DNA of 64,000 nucleotides, taken from NCBI GenBank assembly GCA_024276275.1, contig JAJRXM010000007.1:36322-100321 (forward strand), read 5' to 3'. Shown piece by piece: positions 20,260-30,081 of this stretch. The notes below the pieces were generated by a model. That model had not been told where the DNA came from and ran no database searches. It saw nothing but the letters and a program-made list of their open reading frames with translations. Position 1 is the stretch's first letter. Each line of letters starts with the position of its first letter. The position numbers were made by a program, and so were the translations under genes. Source of the stretch: Candidatus Zixiibacteriota bacterium. Lineage in GTDB: Bacteria > Zixibacteria > MSB-5A5 > GN15 > FEB-12.

Positions 20260-20293
20260 ATCCTATTTTAACTATATATATCGGAAATAGGAT
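20260..20293 (-). promoter_or_regulatory. Inverted repeat in the secA leader
   Basis: ATCCTATTT (20260-20268) and AAATAGGAT (20285-20293) are perfect 9-base inverted arms. In secA mRNA the arm nearer the start contains the AGGAT Shine-Dalgarno sequence, with a second AGGAT just downstream, so folding could mask one of two ribosome-binding sites. SecM-type secA control is known elsewhere, but no leader peptide is visible here. Confidence 0.35.
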
Positions 20294-20444
20294 ACGAAAA
20301 TTCAATTATTTAGGCAAGAGAGGAAAAATAGTTTTGGTAGTAAAAAATCAGATATTTTTTATAAATTATTAGCATATTTTACTGTCTCAGATTCTAATAA
20401 TTAATTCTGCTTGTGAATACCCGCATACTACTATAGCTTTCAAT

Positions 20445-21356
20445 ATTAGTAATTTTCTAAAAGGTATTGTAGTAGCTACAAAGGCGAGATTATTTGAAGT
20501 ACGTTCGGAAGACGGGAATCGTATTAGGTGCGAAGTACGTCAAAAAGTAAAATCTGATGCCCAATCGACTACTCCCGTTGCGGTCGGAGATGATGTCCTA
20601 TATTCCGACACCGAGAGAGATTGCGGTATTATCGAAGAAGTGCTTCCCAGAAGGTCAAAATTCGGTCGACCGTCAAAAGGTATCGAAGATAAACTACAGA
20701 TAATCGCCGCCAATCTTGACCGTTTAGGTATTGTAGTATCGGTAACTTCACCTCCGCTTAAGACCGGATTAATCGACCGATTTATTATCGCTGCTCAGAT
20801 AGGGAAAATGATACCGTTAATAGTGATAAATAGATCTGATTTGAAAAAACCGAAGGATTTTGAAACTATTATGCATGATTATAAATCACTCGGATATGAA
20901 CTTTTTTTGACATCGACCGAATCGGGTGAGGGTCTTGATGAGTTGAAAAAACATCTTGCCGACCATCGAACTTTGTTTGCGGGGCATTCAGGTGTCGGAA
21001 AATCAACACTTTTAAACAAGCTGCATCCGGGGCTAAATCTGAAAACAAAAAAAGTATCGGCATATAATAATAAAGGTCAGCATACAACAACTTCGATAGA
21101 ACTGTACGAACTTCCGACCGGAGGATTTATTGTCGACTCACCGGGCTTAAAAGTGATGGGATTATGGGAGTTGAACAAAAAGGATTTACCGTATTATTAT
21201 GCCGAGTTTGAAACACACCGAGGAGATTGTAAATTTTCATCCTGTGCTCATATTCATGAACCGAGTTGTGCGGTCAAAGAGGCTGTCGAAAATGGGACGG
21301 TTTCAAAATATAGATATGAAAACTATCTTTCTATTCATGATTCTTTAGATAATTAA
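20445..21356 (+). CDS. rsgA: Ribosome small-subunit maturation GTPase RsgA, start codon unresolved
   Basis: A circularly permuted GTPase that checks 30S subunit assembly. The G-motifs occur in the order NRSD (G4), GHSGVGKST (G1), DSPGLK (G3). The zinc motif is [15 protein letters not shown] near the end. The N-terminal OB domain is clearly coding from about 20457 ([20 protein letters not shown]...), yet no ATG, GTG or TTG exists in this frame between the upstream stop at 20370 and GTG 20640, which would delete the OB domain. ATT at 20445 is given here only as a placeholder; a CTG at 20382 or a mutated start codon are alternatives. The gene is divergent from secA. Confidence 0.88.
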   Translation: MSNFLKGIVVATKARLFEVRSEDGNRIRCEVRQKVKSDAQSTTPVAVGDDVLYSDTERDCGIIEEVLPRRSKFGRPSKGIEDKLQIIAANLDRLGIVVSVTSPPLKTGLIDRFIIAAQIGKMIPLIVINRSDLKKPKDFETIMHDYKSLGYELFLTSTESGEGLDELKKHLADHRTLFAGHSGVGKSTLLNKLHPGLNLKTKKVSAYNNKGQHTTTSIELYELPTGGFIVDSPGLKVMGLWELNKKDLPYYYAEFETHRGDCKFSSCAHIHEPSCAVKEAVENGTVSKYRYENYLSIHDSLDN

Positions 21357-21434
21357 GAATAAAATCTACATTCCGATAGTTATTTTATGGAATCAGAAAA
21401 CTTTAAACTCGATATTTAGAATAGAAACATAATA

Positions 21435-23594
21435 ATGGAAAAATTCAAACTTGCTATAGGGCTCCACAATCATCAACCGGTCGGGAATTTCGATTTTGTA
21501 TTCGATGAATCACACCAAAAAGCATATAAACCGTTTTTAGATTTGCTGAAAAAATATCCTGATATTCGTATTTCACTACATCAATCCGGTATATTATGGG
21601 ATTGGCAGGAAAAACATTATCCGAACCATATATCTCAGATACAAAAACTAGTTACCACGAAACAGATAGAGCTAATGACCGGAGGTTTCTATGAGCCTAT
21701 TTTAGTTTCTATTCCCGAAAATGATATTTACGGTCAGATAGAAAAACTAGATGGATATATTCAAGATAGATTTCAAACAAAGTCTCAGGGTGCCTGGCTT
21801 ACTGAACGAATATGGGAGCCGCATCTTCCGAAAATCCTCCACAATGCAGGAGTTAAATTTATCCCTGTCGATGATACCCATTTTATTTATGCCGGGTTTG
21901 ATACCGACCAATTGACAGGACCGTTTGTGACAGAGTTTGAGGGGAAAGAGCTGACACTTTTACCAATTTCACAACGGATGCGGTATCTGATACCGTTCGG
22001 TACAGTCGAGGAATTGATAACAGAATTAAAACAATTAGCGGATAAAAACCCAAACGGTATGGTTATCTATGCTGATGACGGTGAGAAATTCGGTTCATGG
22101 CCGAAAACGTATGAACATTGTTACCGTGATAAATGGCTACAAAACTTCTTTGATGCTGTTTTGGCAAACTCGGACTGGCTTGAAATAATACCACTATCAG
22201 AAGCGGCAGAAGTGAAGCCTGTTGGACGGGCGTATCTTCCGTCGGCATCGTATGCCGAAATGCTGCACTGGTCGCTTCCGCCAAAACCGTTTATCGAATA
22301 TGAAAAGTTTGAACATTTTCTCAAAGAGAATGACAAACAAGAATCGTTCGGTCGGTTTGTTCGTGGTGGACATTGGCGTGGCTTTTTAACAAAGTACGAA
22401 GAAGTAAATCTGATGCACAAAAAGATGCTGTATATCTCCGACAAATTACAAAAGTTACAAAGCAAATATAAAGATTCTGAAAATTATAAAACTGCTCAAG
22501 ATAATCTCTATGCCGCTCAATGTAACTGTCCCTATTGGCATGGTGTATTCGGAGGGCTGTATCTTCCGCATATAAGACAGGCAATTTATGCACACCTTGT
22601 TGAGGCGGAGTCATTGATTCGTCAAGTGGAACAAAAACAGATAGAAATTAAAAAGTTTGATTTTGACTTTGACGGTCATGATGAAATCATAGTTGAAACG
22701 AACAAACTGACCTCAGTTTTTAAGCCGAACAGAGGCGGGACTATGATAGAGCTTTCCCTGTTGGATAAAAAGTTTTCACTCACCGATACACTTACAAGAC
22801 GTAAAGAAGGCTATCACCTTAAACTTGAACAAGCTGTTACTGAAGATAGGGCTGGTGAGTCAAAGTCTATCCATGATTTAGTTCTGACCAAAGAGGAAGG
22901 GCTTTCGGACTTTCTGCTTGAAGATTGGTATTTGAAAAAATGTGTTATCGACCATGTTTTTACCAATGATGTTGACTTTAATAAATTTAAATCAAACAAG
23001 TTCGGGGAGTATGGCGATTTTGTACTGGAAAAATATGACTCCCATGTTGAGGGGAACAAAGTTACTCTCTCTCGCAATGGAAAACTACGACGGGCAAACG
23101 ATGTTATCGGATTAAAAATTGAAAAGTCATTTCAATTTGCTGATAATTCTGAAACAATAGAAATTGTATACAAACTAACTGCAGATTCTGAAAAGCAGAT
23201 AGATATCAATTTTGCGATTGAAAATAATTTTAATTTCCAGGCAGGGCATGCGGTTGACAGGTTTGTTTTAATAGACAATGAACAAACGAAAAATTCGTAT
23301 CTTGATTCTTACGGTGAGAGAACGGACGCTCATTCGATAGCAATGATAGACCAATATAGAGAGATCGGTGTGGTCTTGTATTCAGAGCAGAAAACCAATA
23401 TATTGCATCTTCCGATATTTACTGTCTCGCTGTCAGAGGGCGGCTTTGAAAAAGTTTATCAGGGGACTACGATTGTCAATCAGTTTATTTTGAAAGTCTC
23501 ACGAGAACCTATCGAGTTGAAATTTACGTTAATGTCATCAGATGAAATATCGGTAAAAGCATTTTTGGAAAAACTGCAGACAACCGTATCTTAA
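21435..23594 (+). CDS. GH57 alpha-amylase / 4-alpha-glucanotransferase
   Basis: A 719-residue cytoplasmic enzyme acting on alpha-1,4-glucans such as glycogen. The N-terminal (beta/alpha)7 barrel begins HNHQPVGNFD. The nucleophile region is WLTERIWEP (E124) and the acid/base region YADDGEKFG (D214 or D215), in the positions of the Thermococcus litoralis glucanotransferase (E123, D214). DUF1925- and DUF1926-like helical and beta-sandwich domains follow (about 300-400 and 410-715). No signal peptide is seen. It starts 78 bp after rsgA. Whether it hydrolyses or transfers cannot be told from sequence. Confidence 0.92.
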   Translation: MEKFKLAIGLHNHQPVGNFDFVFDESHQKAYKPFLDLLKKYPDIRISLHQSGILWDWQEKHYPNHISQIQKLVTTKQIELMTGGFYEPILVSIPENDIYGQIEKLDGYIQDRFQTKSQGAWLTERIWEPHLPKILHNAGVKFIPVDDTHFIYAGFDTDQLTGPFVTEFEGKELTLLPISQRMRYLIPFGTVEELITELKQLADKNPNGMVIYADDGEKFGSWPKTYEHCYRDKWLQNFFDAVLANSDWLEIIPLSEAAEVKPVGRAYLPSASYAEMLHWSLPPKPFIEYEKFEHFLKENDKQESFGRFVRGGHWRGFLTKYEEVNLMHKKMLYISDKLQKLQSKYKDSENYKTAQDNLYAAQCNCPYWHGVFGGLYLPHIRQAIYAHLVEAESLIRQVEQKQIEIKKFDFDFDGHDEIIVETNKLTSVFKPNRGGTMIELSLLDKKFSLTDTLTRRKEGYHLKLEQAVTEDRAGESKSIHDLVLTKEEGLSDFLLEDWYLKKCVIDHVFTNDVDFNKFKSNKFGEYGDFVLEKYDSHVEGNKVTLSRNGKLRRANDVIGLKIEKSFQFADNSETIEIVYKLTADSEKQIDINFAIENNFNFQAGHAVDRFVLIDNEQTKNSYLDSYGERTDAHSIAMIDQYREIGVVLYSEQKTNILHLPIFTVSLSEGGFEKVYQGTTIVNQFILKVSREPIELKFTLMSSDEISVKAFLEKLQTTVS

Positions 23595-23608
23595 TACACT
23601 ATCGGTAG

Positions 23609-23628
23609 GTCGGACATTCTTGTCCGAC
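23609..23628. repeat. Intergenic hairpin repeat
   Basis: GTCGGACA (23609-23616), loop TTCT, TGTCCGAC (23621-23628). It is followed at 23643-23667 by a looser GACTCGGATGTCTGTCC copy. The 8-bp stem and 4-base loop architecture matches units at 31825-31844 and 14756-14778, although the bases differ. Confidence 0.55.
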
Positions 23629-23730
23629 TATGAAAATATGCACAGACTCGGATGTCTGTCCTACAGGATGTTATCTAGAACTGTTGGTTTAACCCTTGTA
23701 AATTTACATTCCAAATTATATACTTCCCCT

Positions 23731-24471
23731 ATGATAGAAAAAATTGCCGATATTGCTCATAACTGTAAGCACATAGTTGTTTTGACAGGGGCAGGGATTT
23801 CTGCCGAATCGGGTGTGCCTACATTTCGAGGTAAAGAAGGACTCTGGGGAAAATTCAGACCAGAAGAGCTTGCCACGATGGATGCTTTCATGTCGAACCC
23901 TGAAATTGTCTGGGAGTGGTATAACTGGCGGCGGGAATTGATGTGGAAAGTACAGCCGAATTTAGGGCATGATGCTATTACTAATTTAGAAAATCTCTCT
24001 GACAAGTTTACATTGATAACCCAAAATGTAGACGGACTGCATAAACTTGCCGACACCAAAAATATCTTAGAACTGCATGGCAATATCTACCGAAATAAAT
24101 GCGTCTCATGTAATACAATAATAGAAGAAACAGTAGAAATTCAACCGGATGCTATTCCATCTTGTCAAAAATGCGGTGGGAAAATACGTCCCGATGTAGT
24201 CTGGTTTGGCGAAATGCTTGATGAGCAAATAATTCAGAAAGCATTTGAAGATTCTGAAAAATCGGAACTGTTTTTCTCAATCGGAACCTCGGCGGTAGTC
24301 CATCCGGCTGCCTCGCTTCCGGTAGCAGCAAAAGAAAGAGGTGCTGTTCTTGTCGAAATCAATATGGAAGCGACACCTATTACTCCGATAGCAGACTATT
24401 TTATAGCAGGGAAATCAGGGGAGATATTACCTCAAATAGTAGCCTTAATCAAAGAAAAGCGGTCTATTTAA
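23731..24471 (+). CDS. NAD-dependent protein deacylase (sirtuin)
   Basis: Removes acyl groups from lysines using NAD. It has 246 residues from ATG 23731. The frame is open further upstream but that part is repeat sequence, and sirtuin homology begins just after this ATG. Motifs: GAGISAESGVPTFRG (NAD loop), TQNVDGLH, then catalytic ELHGN, a four-Cys zinc site (CVSC and CQKC about 20 residues apart), VWFGE and GTSAVVHPAA. The combination resembles CobB/Sir2 class III or U. No ribosome-binding site is obvious. Confidence 0.93.
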   Translation: MIEKIADIAHNCKHIVVLTGAGISAESGVPTFRGKEGLWGKFRPEELATMDAFMSNPEIVWEWYNWRRELMWKVQPNLGHDAITNLENLSDKFTLITQNVDGLHKLADTKNILELHGNIYRNKCVSCNTIIEETVEIQPDAIPSCQKCGGKIRPDVVWFGEMLDEQIIQKAFEDSEKSELFFSIGTSAVVHPAASLPVAAKERGAVLVEINMEATPITPIADYFIAGKSGEILPQIVALIKEKRSI

Positions 24472-24524
24472 GTTGCATCTTATGCTCATACATCGTAGTA
24501 TAAAGAAATAGAATTTTGCTAAAT

Positions 24525-26636
24525 ATGACCAAAAGAAAACTTACATATATCATACTGTTCCTGACTGTTACGGCATTTATATGCCCAACAGGCTGTGTCT
24601 ATTACAACACCTTTTATAATGCCAAAAAAGCGTTTAATCAGGCGGAAAAAATAAGAGAAAAAAATAAATATACCTCAGGTACAGGCGGACAGCAGCAATA
24701 CAAAAAAGCAATTGAAAAAGCTCTCAAAGTAATCGAAAACAATCCCAATACAAAATACTACGATGATGCTCTCTATGTTGTCGGTGTATCATACTATCAT
24801 ACAAAACAATACGGTAAAGCAGAAAGACGGTTCAGAGAATTACTGGCCAACTATTCCGAATCTCAATTTACAAAAGAGTCAGAACTTTATCTCGCGAAAA
24901 CAAAATTAAAACTTCGTGAAGAAAAAGATGCTATGGAGTTATTTGAAAATATCTTCAATGCTGATTATGATAAATCTTTTAAGGCAGAAGCAGCAATGGG
25001 GTTGGGTCTGTACTATTATAATCTCGATGAAAATAAAGAGGCTCAGCCATACTTTCTTGCTGTTCGTGACTCTCTTGGTAATGATATAGAGAAAAAAATA
25101 GCACAACAACATATTGCTGACGGTTATTTTTCGATGTTTAAGTTTGATAAAGCCTTAAGTGCATATCTGCAGCTTACCGGTATGAATCCGAATAAAAAAG
25201 AAAAATATGCGGCATTTTATAGAGCAGCCGAATCAGCCTTTAATATGTTAAGAATCGATGAGGGGTTGGATTATCTAAATACACTTATAAGTGAAGAAGT
25301 TTATTTTGATTCGGTAGCATCATTAAATTTGACAATCGCAAAAGCATATGAATATGACGGTGAGTATGAAGATGCTGAAGAATTATACATATCTCTTGCC
25401 GATGATGATAATAAAAAAGTAGCAGCTGAAGCAAACTATCAACTGGGTCTTATGGCACAGTTTGATAAAGATAATCTTGTTTTAGCAAAAGAGTTTTATG
25501 ACAAAGCATCTAAATTAAACCGAGCAAGTTAATCAGGTAAAGATGCCTTACAACGTTCTTCAGACATCGGTAAATTAGAAATCTTTGCCAGAACTCTGGA
25601 GATTGATTCAACAACAACTCAGGATAATATAGATGATGCTGCCTTTGCACAGTTTCAATTAGCACAACTTTATTGGTTTTCATTAGACAAACCGGATAGT
25701 GCGATGATTGAGATGCAGTATGTCATTGACTCTTTTCCTACCGCATTTGATGTTCCCTCTGCGTATATAGCCTTATCTCAAATGTATATCGAAAACAATG
25801 AAGATACAACAACAGCAGACTCGCTTCTTCGACAGGTGTTGGAAAAATTTCCGACATCAGACAGAATTCCTGAAGTATTAGAACTGTTAGATCTCAAAAA
25901 CACACCTGCTGATACCGGTTATGCAAAATTATACTTAAATAAAGCTGAAAATTTTCTCATCGATGATGAGAACATAGATTCTGCTAAATACTATTACCAA
26001 TATATCATTGATAATTTTCCGGAATCCGACATGTATTTACAGTCTCGGTTTGCTCTTTTATGGATTGCAGAACAATATGAAGCTCCCGGAGATTCAACAT
26101 TGTTTTTTGCCTATAACGCTTTTATCGATTCGTTCCCTTCAACACCGTGGGCAAGAGAAGCAGAAAAAATTGTGAAAGCAGCAAATAGACAAAAACAACG
26201 TGAAGAAAGAGAACAAGAGAAAGACTCTGATACTCTCGGAGAAAATTTGTTAGACCCGAATTACAGAGATTCTGCTGAAGTTGCCGGTGATGGTGAATAT
26301 TTAGATCCGATGGTGGCATTGTATATCGATCCCGACGGGAAAAAAGCAATACAAATGCCAAACGATCCAATTGAAAGAAGAAGAAAATTTATCTATCCCG
26401 TCGAAGCATATAGATCGAGATGGGAAGGTGATTTATATTTCCAAATCTTACTTGATTTTTCGGGTGAAGTTTCTGATTATATCTTAAAGATTCGGTCGCC
26501 TCATGAGGCTATTGATAGGGAAGCATCTGAGACAGTGGAAGCGATGGTATTTGACATAACCCAAATCCCGGATGTACTACAGGAATCTTGGTTTGTCTAT
26601 AGATATAGGGTTATAAAACCGGAAAAATTGCGATGA
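24525..26636 (+). pseudogene. TPR lipoprotein (BamD-like) with TonB-C-like end, interrupted by one in-frame stop
   Basis: One frame of 703 codons. The lipoprotein signal ends in the lipobox PTGC (about residues 23-26), and the mature start CVYYNTFYNAKKAFNQAE is a pattern recurrent in FCB lipoproteins. At least eight TPR-like helical pairs follow (about 45-520). The last 80 residues (SRWEGDLYFQILLDFSGEVSDYIL) look like a TonB C-terminal domain. TAA at 25530-25532 splits it into 24525-25532 and an in-frame remainder to 26636. The codons directly after the stop (SGKDALQRSSD...) remain coding, with no frameshift. It is likely an outer-membrane-associated assembly or scaffold protein. Its end overlaps pyrK by ATGA. 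An upstream in-frame TTG (24516) is less likely to be the start. Confidence 0.85.
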
Positions 26637-27421
26637 TAAAACCGACGTGTGAAGACACGTTTTTACTAAAAAAACGAAATTTAAAAAACAGATATTTTGC
26701 ATATACATTTAGACCATATACACAGGTAAAAAAATGTAAACCGGGACATTTCCTGCAACTACAAATCCCTCAGACTGATATTTTTTTTCGAAGACCTTTT
26801 TCTATTGCCGGAGTTACTCCTGCAGGAGATATTGAGATAATTTTTAAAATATTCGGCAAAGGTACAGCTTTACTTGCGACATTGGAAAAAGGGGACAAAG
26901 TTAATTTGTTGGGTCCGCTGGGTGTACCGTTTACATTACCGAAAAAAAATGAAAAGACAATACTCATTGCCGGAGGAGTCGGATTTCCACCACTCATGTA
27001 TCTTGCGGTTGAAATGATTGCAAAAGGATATGACCCAAAATCGATTGAATTTTTCTACGGTGGAAGAACAACCGATGATATTATCGAAAAATCGAGAATT
27101 AAAAAATTAGGTGTTAATTTTCATCCGGTAACCGAAGACGGCTCTTATGGTATGAAAGGTCTCGTTACCAAGCCGGTCGAAGAATTCATACAATCATCAG
27201 ATACAAATATGAGAATCTATTCATGCGGACCTACCGGTATGCTCAAAGCTGCCGATTCGCTTGGATTAAAATATAAAATTCCCGGTCAGCTTTCACTTGA
27301 AGCACCGATGCCGTGCGGTGTCGGTATCTGTTTAGGCTGTGTGAAAGAGAAAACAGATGGCGGTCATGCCAGAGTTTGTTGTGACGGTCCGGTTTTTGAA
27401 ATCGGAGAAATTGTATTATGA
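26633..27421 (+). CDS. pyrK: Dihydroorotate dehydrogenase electron transfer subunit
   Basis: Passes electrons from class 1B dihydroorotate dehydrogenase to NAD in pyrimidine synthesis. It has 262 residues: an FAD-binding barrel with RRPFSIAG (53-60), a NAD-binding half with AGGVGFPP, and a C-terminal 2Fe-2S site with CGVGICLGC and a further Cys in RVCCDGP. Its ATG overlaps the lipoprotein gene by four bases (ATGA), and its stop overlaps the pyrD start in the same way, so the genes are probably translated in a coupled manner. Confidence 0.95.
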   Translation: MIKPTCEDTFLLKKRNLKNRYFAYTFRPYTQVKKCKPGHFLQLQIPQTDIFFRRPFSIAGVTPAGDIEIIFKIFGKGTALLATLEKGDKVNLLGPLGVPFTLPKKNEKTILIAGGVGFPPLMYLAVEMIAKGYDPKSIEFFYGGRTTDDIIEKSRIKKLGVNFHPVTEDGSYGMKGLVTKPVEEFIQSSDTNMRIYSCGPTGMLKAADSLGLKYKIPGQLSLEAPMPCGVGICLGCVKEKTDGGHARVCCDGPVFEIGEIVL

Positions 27422-28335
27422 AACCTGACTTAAAAGTTAAAATTGCCGGAGTCGAATTTGCAAACCCGATTATGACCGCATCGGGATGTTGTGGATACGG
27501 CGAGGAATTGGCGACAATGTTCCCACTTTCTAAATTAGGTGCCTTAGTTACCAAGTCAATAACTCTCAATCCCCGCTTAGGACATCCTCCACCGAGAACC
27601 GCAGAAACAACTTCGGGTATGCTCAATGCTATCGGCCTTGCTAATGTCGGTTTAGAGACGTTTATCACAGAAAAAGTCCCATTTTTAGAAAAACAACCGA
27701 CTAAAATTATTGTCAATGTAGCAGGTTCTAAACTTTCTGAATATGTTGAAGTCTGCTCTCGTCTCAATGATATTGATTCTATTGACATGATAGAGCTTAA
27801 CATCAGTTGCCCGAATGTTGATGAGGGTGGTATGGAGTTCGGTGCCGACCCTGTAATGACTGAAAAGTCCCTCAAAGCAGTAAAAAATGTGTTTAAAAGG
27901 CCGATTATCGCAAAATTATCCCCGAATGTTACATCTATTGTTGAAATAGCAAAAGCGGCCGAACAGGGTGGAGCCGATGCTTTTTCAGTTATCAACACTC
28001 TTCTCGGTATGGCTGTTGATGCTGAAACATGGCAAACTAAAATTACCAATAACAAAGGCGGGCTCAGTGGACCGGCAATTAAACCTGTTGCTCTTCAAAT
28101 GGTTAATGCCGTATATTCAAATAGCTCTTTGCCTATTATAGGAATCGGCGGAATACGGTCAACTGAAGATGTTATAGAGTTTCTGCTATGCGGGGCAACG
28201 GCGGTGCAAATAGGTACCGGGTTGTTTGTTGAGCCGACTTTGCCGGTTAAAATTGAAAAAGAATTGTTACAATATATGAAACGTAAAAAAACTGATTCTA
28301 TATATGATCTCATCGGAAAAGTGAGGAAATACTGA
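27418..28335 (+). CDS. pyrD: Dihydroorotate dehydrogenase, class 1B catalytic subunit
   Basis: Oxidises dihydroorotate to orotate. A 305-residue FMN TIM-barrel. NPIMTASGCCGYGEE opens the barrel, and ELNISCPNV contains the catalytic Cys expected for class 1 enzymes. The FMN phosphate site is IGIGGIRSTEDVIEFLLCGATAVQIGT. Pairing with PyrK makes it class 1B (NAD-linked). It overlaps pyrK by ATGA and touches pyrF at base 28335. Confidence 0.96.
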   Translation: MKPDLKVKIAGVEFANPIMTASGCCGYGEELATMFPLSKLGALVTKSITLNPRLGHPPPRTAETTSGMLNAIGLANVGLETFITEKVPFLEKQPTKIIVNVAGSKLSEYVEVCSRLNDIDSIDMIELNISCPNVDEGGMEFGADPVMTEKSLKAVKNVFKRPIIAKLSPNVTSIVEIAKAAEQGGADAFSVINTLLGMAVDAETWQTKITNNKGGLSGPAIKPVALQMVNAVYSNSSLPIIGIGGIRSTEDVIEFLLCGATAVQIGTGLFVEPTLPVKIEKELLQYMKRKKTDSIYDLIGKVRKY

Positions 28336-29927
28336 TGTCTGCTGTTGAGAAACTTATCAATATACAGGAAAAAAATAATTCATACATCTGTTTGGGTTTA
28401 GACTTAGACCCAAAAAAAATGCCGTCTGACAATACTCTTTCAATAAAAGGTATGTATGAATTTGCTATGAATATCGTCGAGGCAACCAAAGACCATGTTT
28501 GTGCCTATAAACCGAATATCGCATTTTATGAAAATTTAGGTCATGACGGTTTATCGTTGCTTGAATCTATTGTTAATCGTATGCCTGATAACATCCCGAT
28601 TATTTTAGACTGTAAACGTGGTGATATCGGCAATACCGCATCATTTTATGCCGAGGCTATGTTTGAAAAACTGAATGCCGACTGGGTAACTCTCAGCCCA
28701 TATATGGGATATGATTCTATGCGTCCGTTTTTGGAATATAAAGATAAAGGAATTTTTGTGCTTTGTCTGACTTCTAATTCAGGCTCAAAAGATTTCCAAC
28801 TTCTTGATGTAGGAGGGAAACCTTTGTATGAAGTAGTTGCCGAAAAAGTTGATTATTGGAACAAAGAAGATAACTGCGGATTGGTTGTTGGTGCGACAAA
28901 TCCTGAACAATTAAAAGATTTGCGTACAATTGCTAAAAATATGCCATTGTTAATTCCGGGTGTCGGTGCTCAGGGCGGTTCATTGGAAAAATCACTTATA
29001 TATGGTACTGATAACTTTACAAAACCTGCCGTGATTAATGTTTCCCGATCTGTGTTGTATGCTTCCAACGGTTCCAATTATGCCGAAAAAGCTCGGGATG
29101 AATTAATTAAGCTGAACAAAGAAGCTCAACAAATTAAACTAGGTGAAAAAACAGAATCTACCGAACAAAAAACAGAAACTGTTGAACAAGAATCTCCAAC
29201 TAAAACACAGGTGCAAGGATTTACTCCACCCGTAGAAAAAACACAACAGCCTGTAAAGACTGATGAACAACAATCTACATCTGAACCTGTGAAACCGACA
29301 GAACAAACTCATTCTCAATCTCAACCTGTAACACCACCTCAGGCTCCTCAACCAAACAGAGAACAACAGACAGAACCGTCACAACCTGTTCAATCATATA
29401 ATTCTGAAAAAAATAAAACGGTAGAGTCTTCAGAACCTGTAAAATCTCCTCCACCATTGCCGACCCCTCCTCCTATTCCACAAGAACAAAAAGAACAGCA
29501 ACCACAAACTTCTGATGTTGAACATAAAAACAATGAACCCGAAAAAACGGTGGAACAGTCAGAACCGAAAAGAACACCTCCGCCATTGCCGACTCCCCCT
29601 CCTATTCCACAAGAACAAAAAGAACAGCAACCACAAACTTCTGATGTTGAACATAAAAACAATGAACCCGAAAAAACGGTGGAACAGGCCGAACCGAAAA
29701 GAACGCCTCCGCCATTACCGACACCTCCTCCTATTTTACAACCCAACCCTGAAGTGATGAGACGGAACCGCGAAGAACAGGAACGTCGTTTGAAAGCTCT
29801 GCAGGAACAAAAACAAAACAGAGAGAACGGTGATTCAAATCAGAACGAGAAGAGTCAAAACGAGTCTGAAAATCAACAGAACCATAACAACTTCCAACCG
29901 AGAAAACATAACAGAAATAATCGTTAG
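28335..29927 (+). CDS. pyrF: Orotidine 5'-phosphate decarboxylase with long repetitive Pro/Gln/Glu-rich tail
   Basis: Last step of UMP synthesis. Residues 1 to about 262 are a complete type 2 OMP decarboxylase, with LDCKRGDIGNTA (catalytic K94) and a PGVGAQGG phosphate loop. The remaining about 268 residues are an unusual disordered tail rich in Pro, Gln, Glu and Lys. It includes a 43-residue tandem repeat (29420-29740) and ends in an Asn/Gln-rich basic segment (QNHNNFQPRKHNRNNR). Family members normally end near residue 270. No stop or new start separates the parts, so it reads as one polypeptide. The tail might tether the enzyme or bind RNA or protein (speculative). A terminator follows. 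Confidence 0.92.
   Translation: MSAVEKLINIQEKNNSYICLGLDLDPKKMPSDNTLSIKGMYEFAMNIVEATKDHVCAYKPNIAFYENLGHDGLSLLESIVNRMPDNIPIILDCKRGDIGNTASFYAEAMFEKLNADWVTLSPYMGYDSMRPFLEYKDKGIFVLCLTSNSGSKDFQLLDVGGKPLYEVVAEKVDYWNKEDNCGLVVGATNPEQLKDLRTIAKNMPLLIPGVGAQGGSLEKSLIYGTDNFTKPAVINVSRSVLYASNGSNYAEKARDELIKLNKEAQQIKLGEKTESTEQKTETVEQESPTKTQVQGFTPPVEKTQQPVKTDEQQSTSEPVKPTEQTHSQSQPVTPPQAPQPNREQQTEPSQPVQSYNSEKNKTVESSEPVKSPPPLPTPPPIPQEQKEQQPQTSDVEHKNNEPEKTVEQSEPKRTPPPLPTPPPIPQEQKEQQPQTSDVEHKNNEPEKTVEQAEPKRTPPPLPTPPPILQPNPEVMRRNREEQERRLKALQEQKQNRENGDSNQNEKSQNESENQQNHNNFQPRKHNRNNR
29420..29740 (+). repeat. 129-bp tandem repeat inside pyrF
   Basis: Two nearly identical 129-base units (43 codons) and a partial third. 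The marker CCTATTCCA occurs at 29472 and 29601, and its variant CCTATTTTA starts at 29730. Each unit encodes PPPLPTPPPIP, then an EQKEQQPQTSDVEHKNN segment. The near-identity at DNA level shows recent duplication or homogenisation. Confidence 0.9.
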
Positions 29928-29950
29928 AAAATCTTAGCTTATATATAAAT

Positions 29951-29985
29951 AAAAGACGGATACTTTACAGCATCCGTCTTTTTTA
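29951..29985 (+). terminator. Rho-independent terminator of the pyr operon
   Basis: AAGACGGAT (29953-29961) pairs with ATCCGTCTT (29972-29980), followed by a run of T. Confidence 0.88.
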
Positions 29986-30081
29986 TTTGTAGCGACAGGG
30001 CATTACAAAAAATGCAGAACAACAAAAGCATATTCCAACCCTCCAAGTTTTATTGAGTTATCAGGAACCCTTTCCCGACAA

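Noticed and set aside
23620..23730. Longer N-terminus for the sirtuin
   Set aside because: The extra 37 codons read through a hairpin repeat, and sirtuin similarity starts just after ATG 23731.
29390..29746. Gly/Cys-rich minus-strand frame of 118 codons opposite pyrF
   Set aside because: It is the complement of the Pro-rich tandem repeat in pyrF; its own repeats simply mirror that duplication and it has no promoter or ribosome-binding site.
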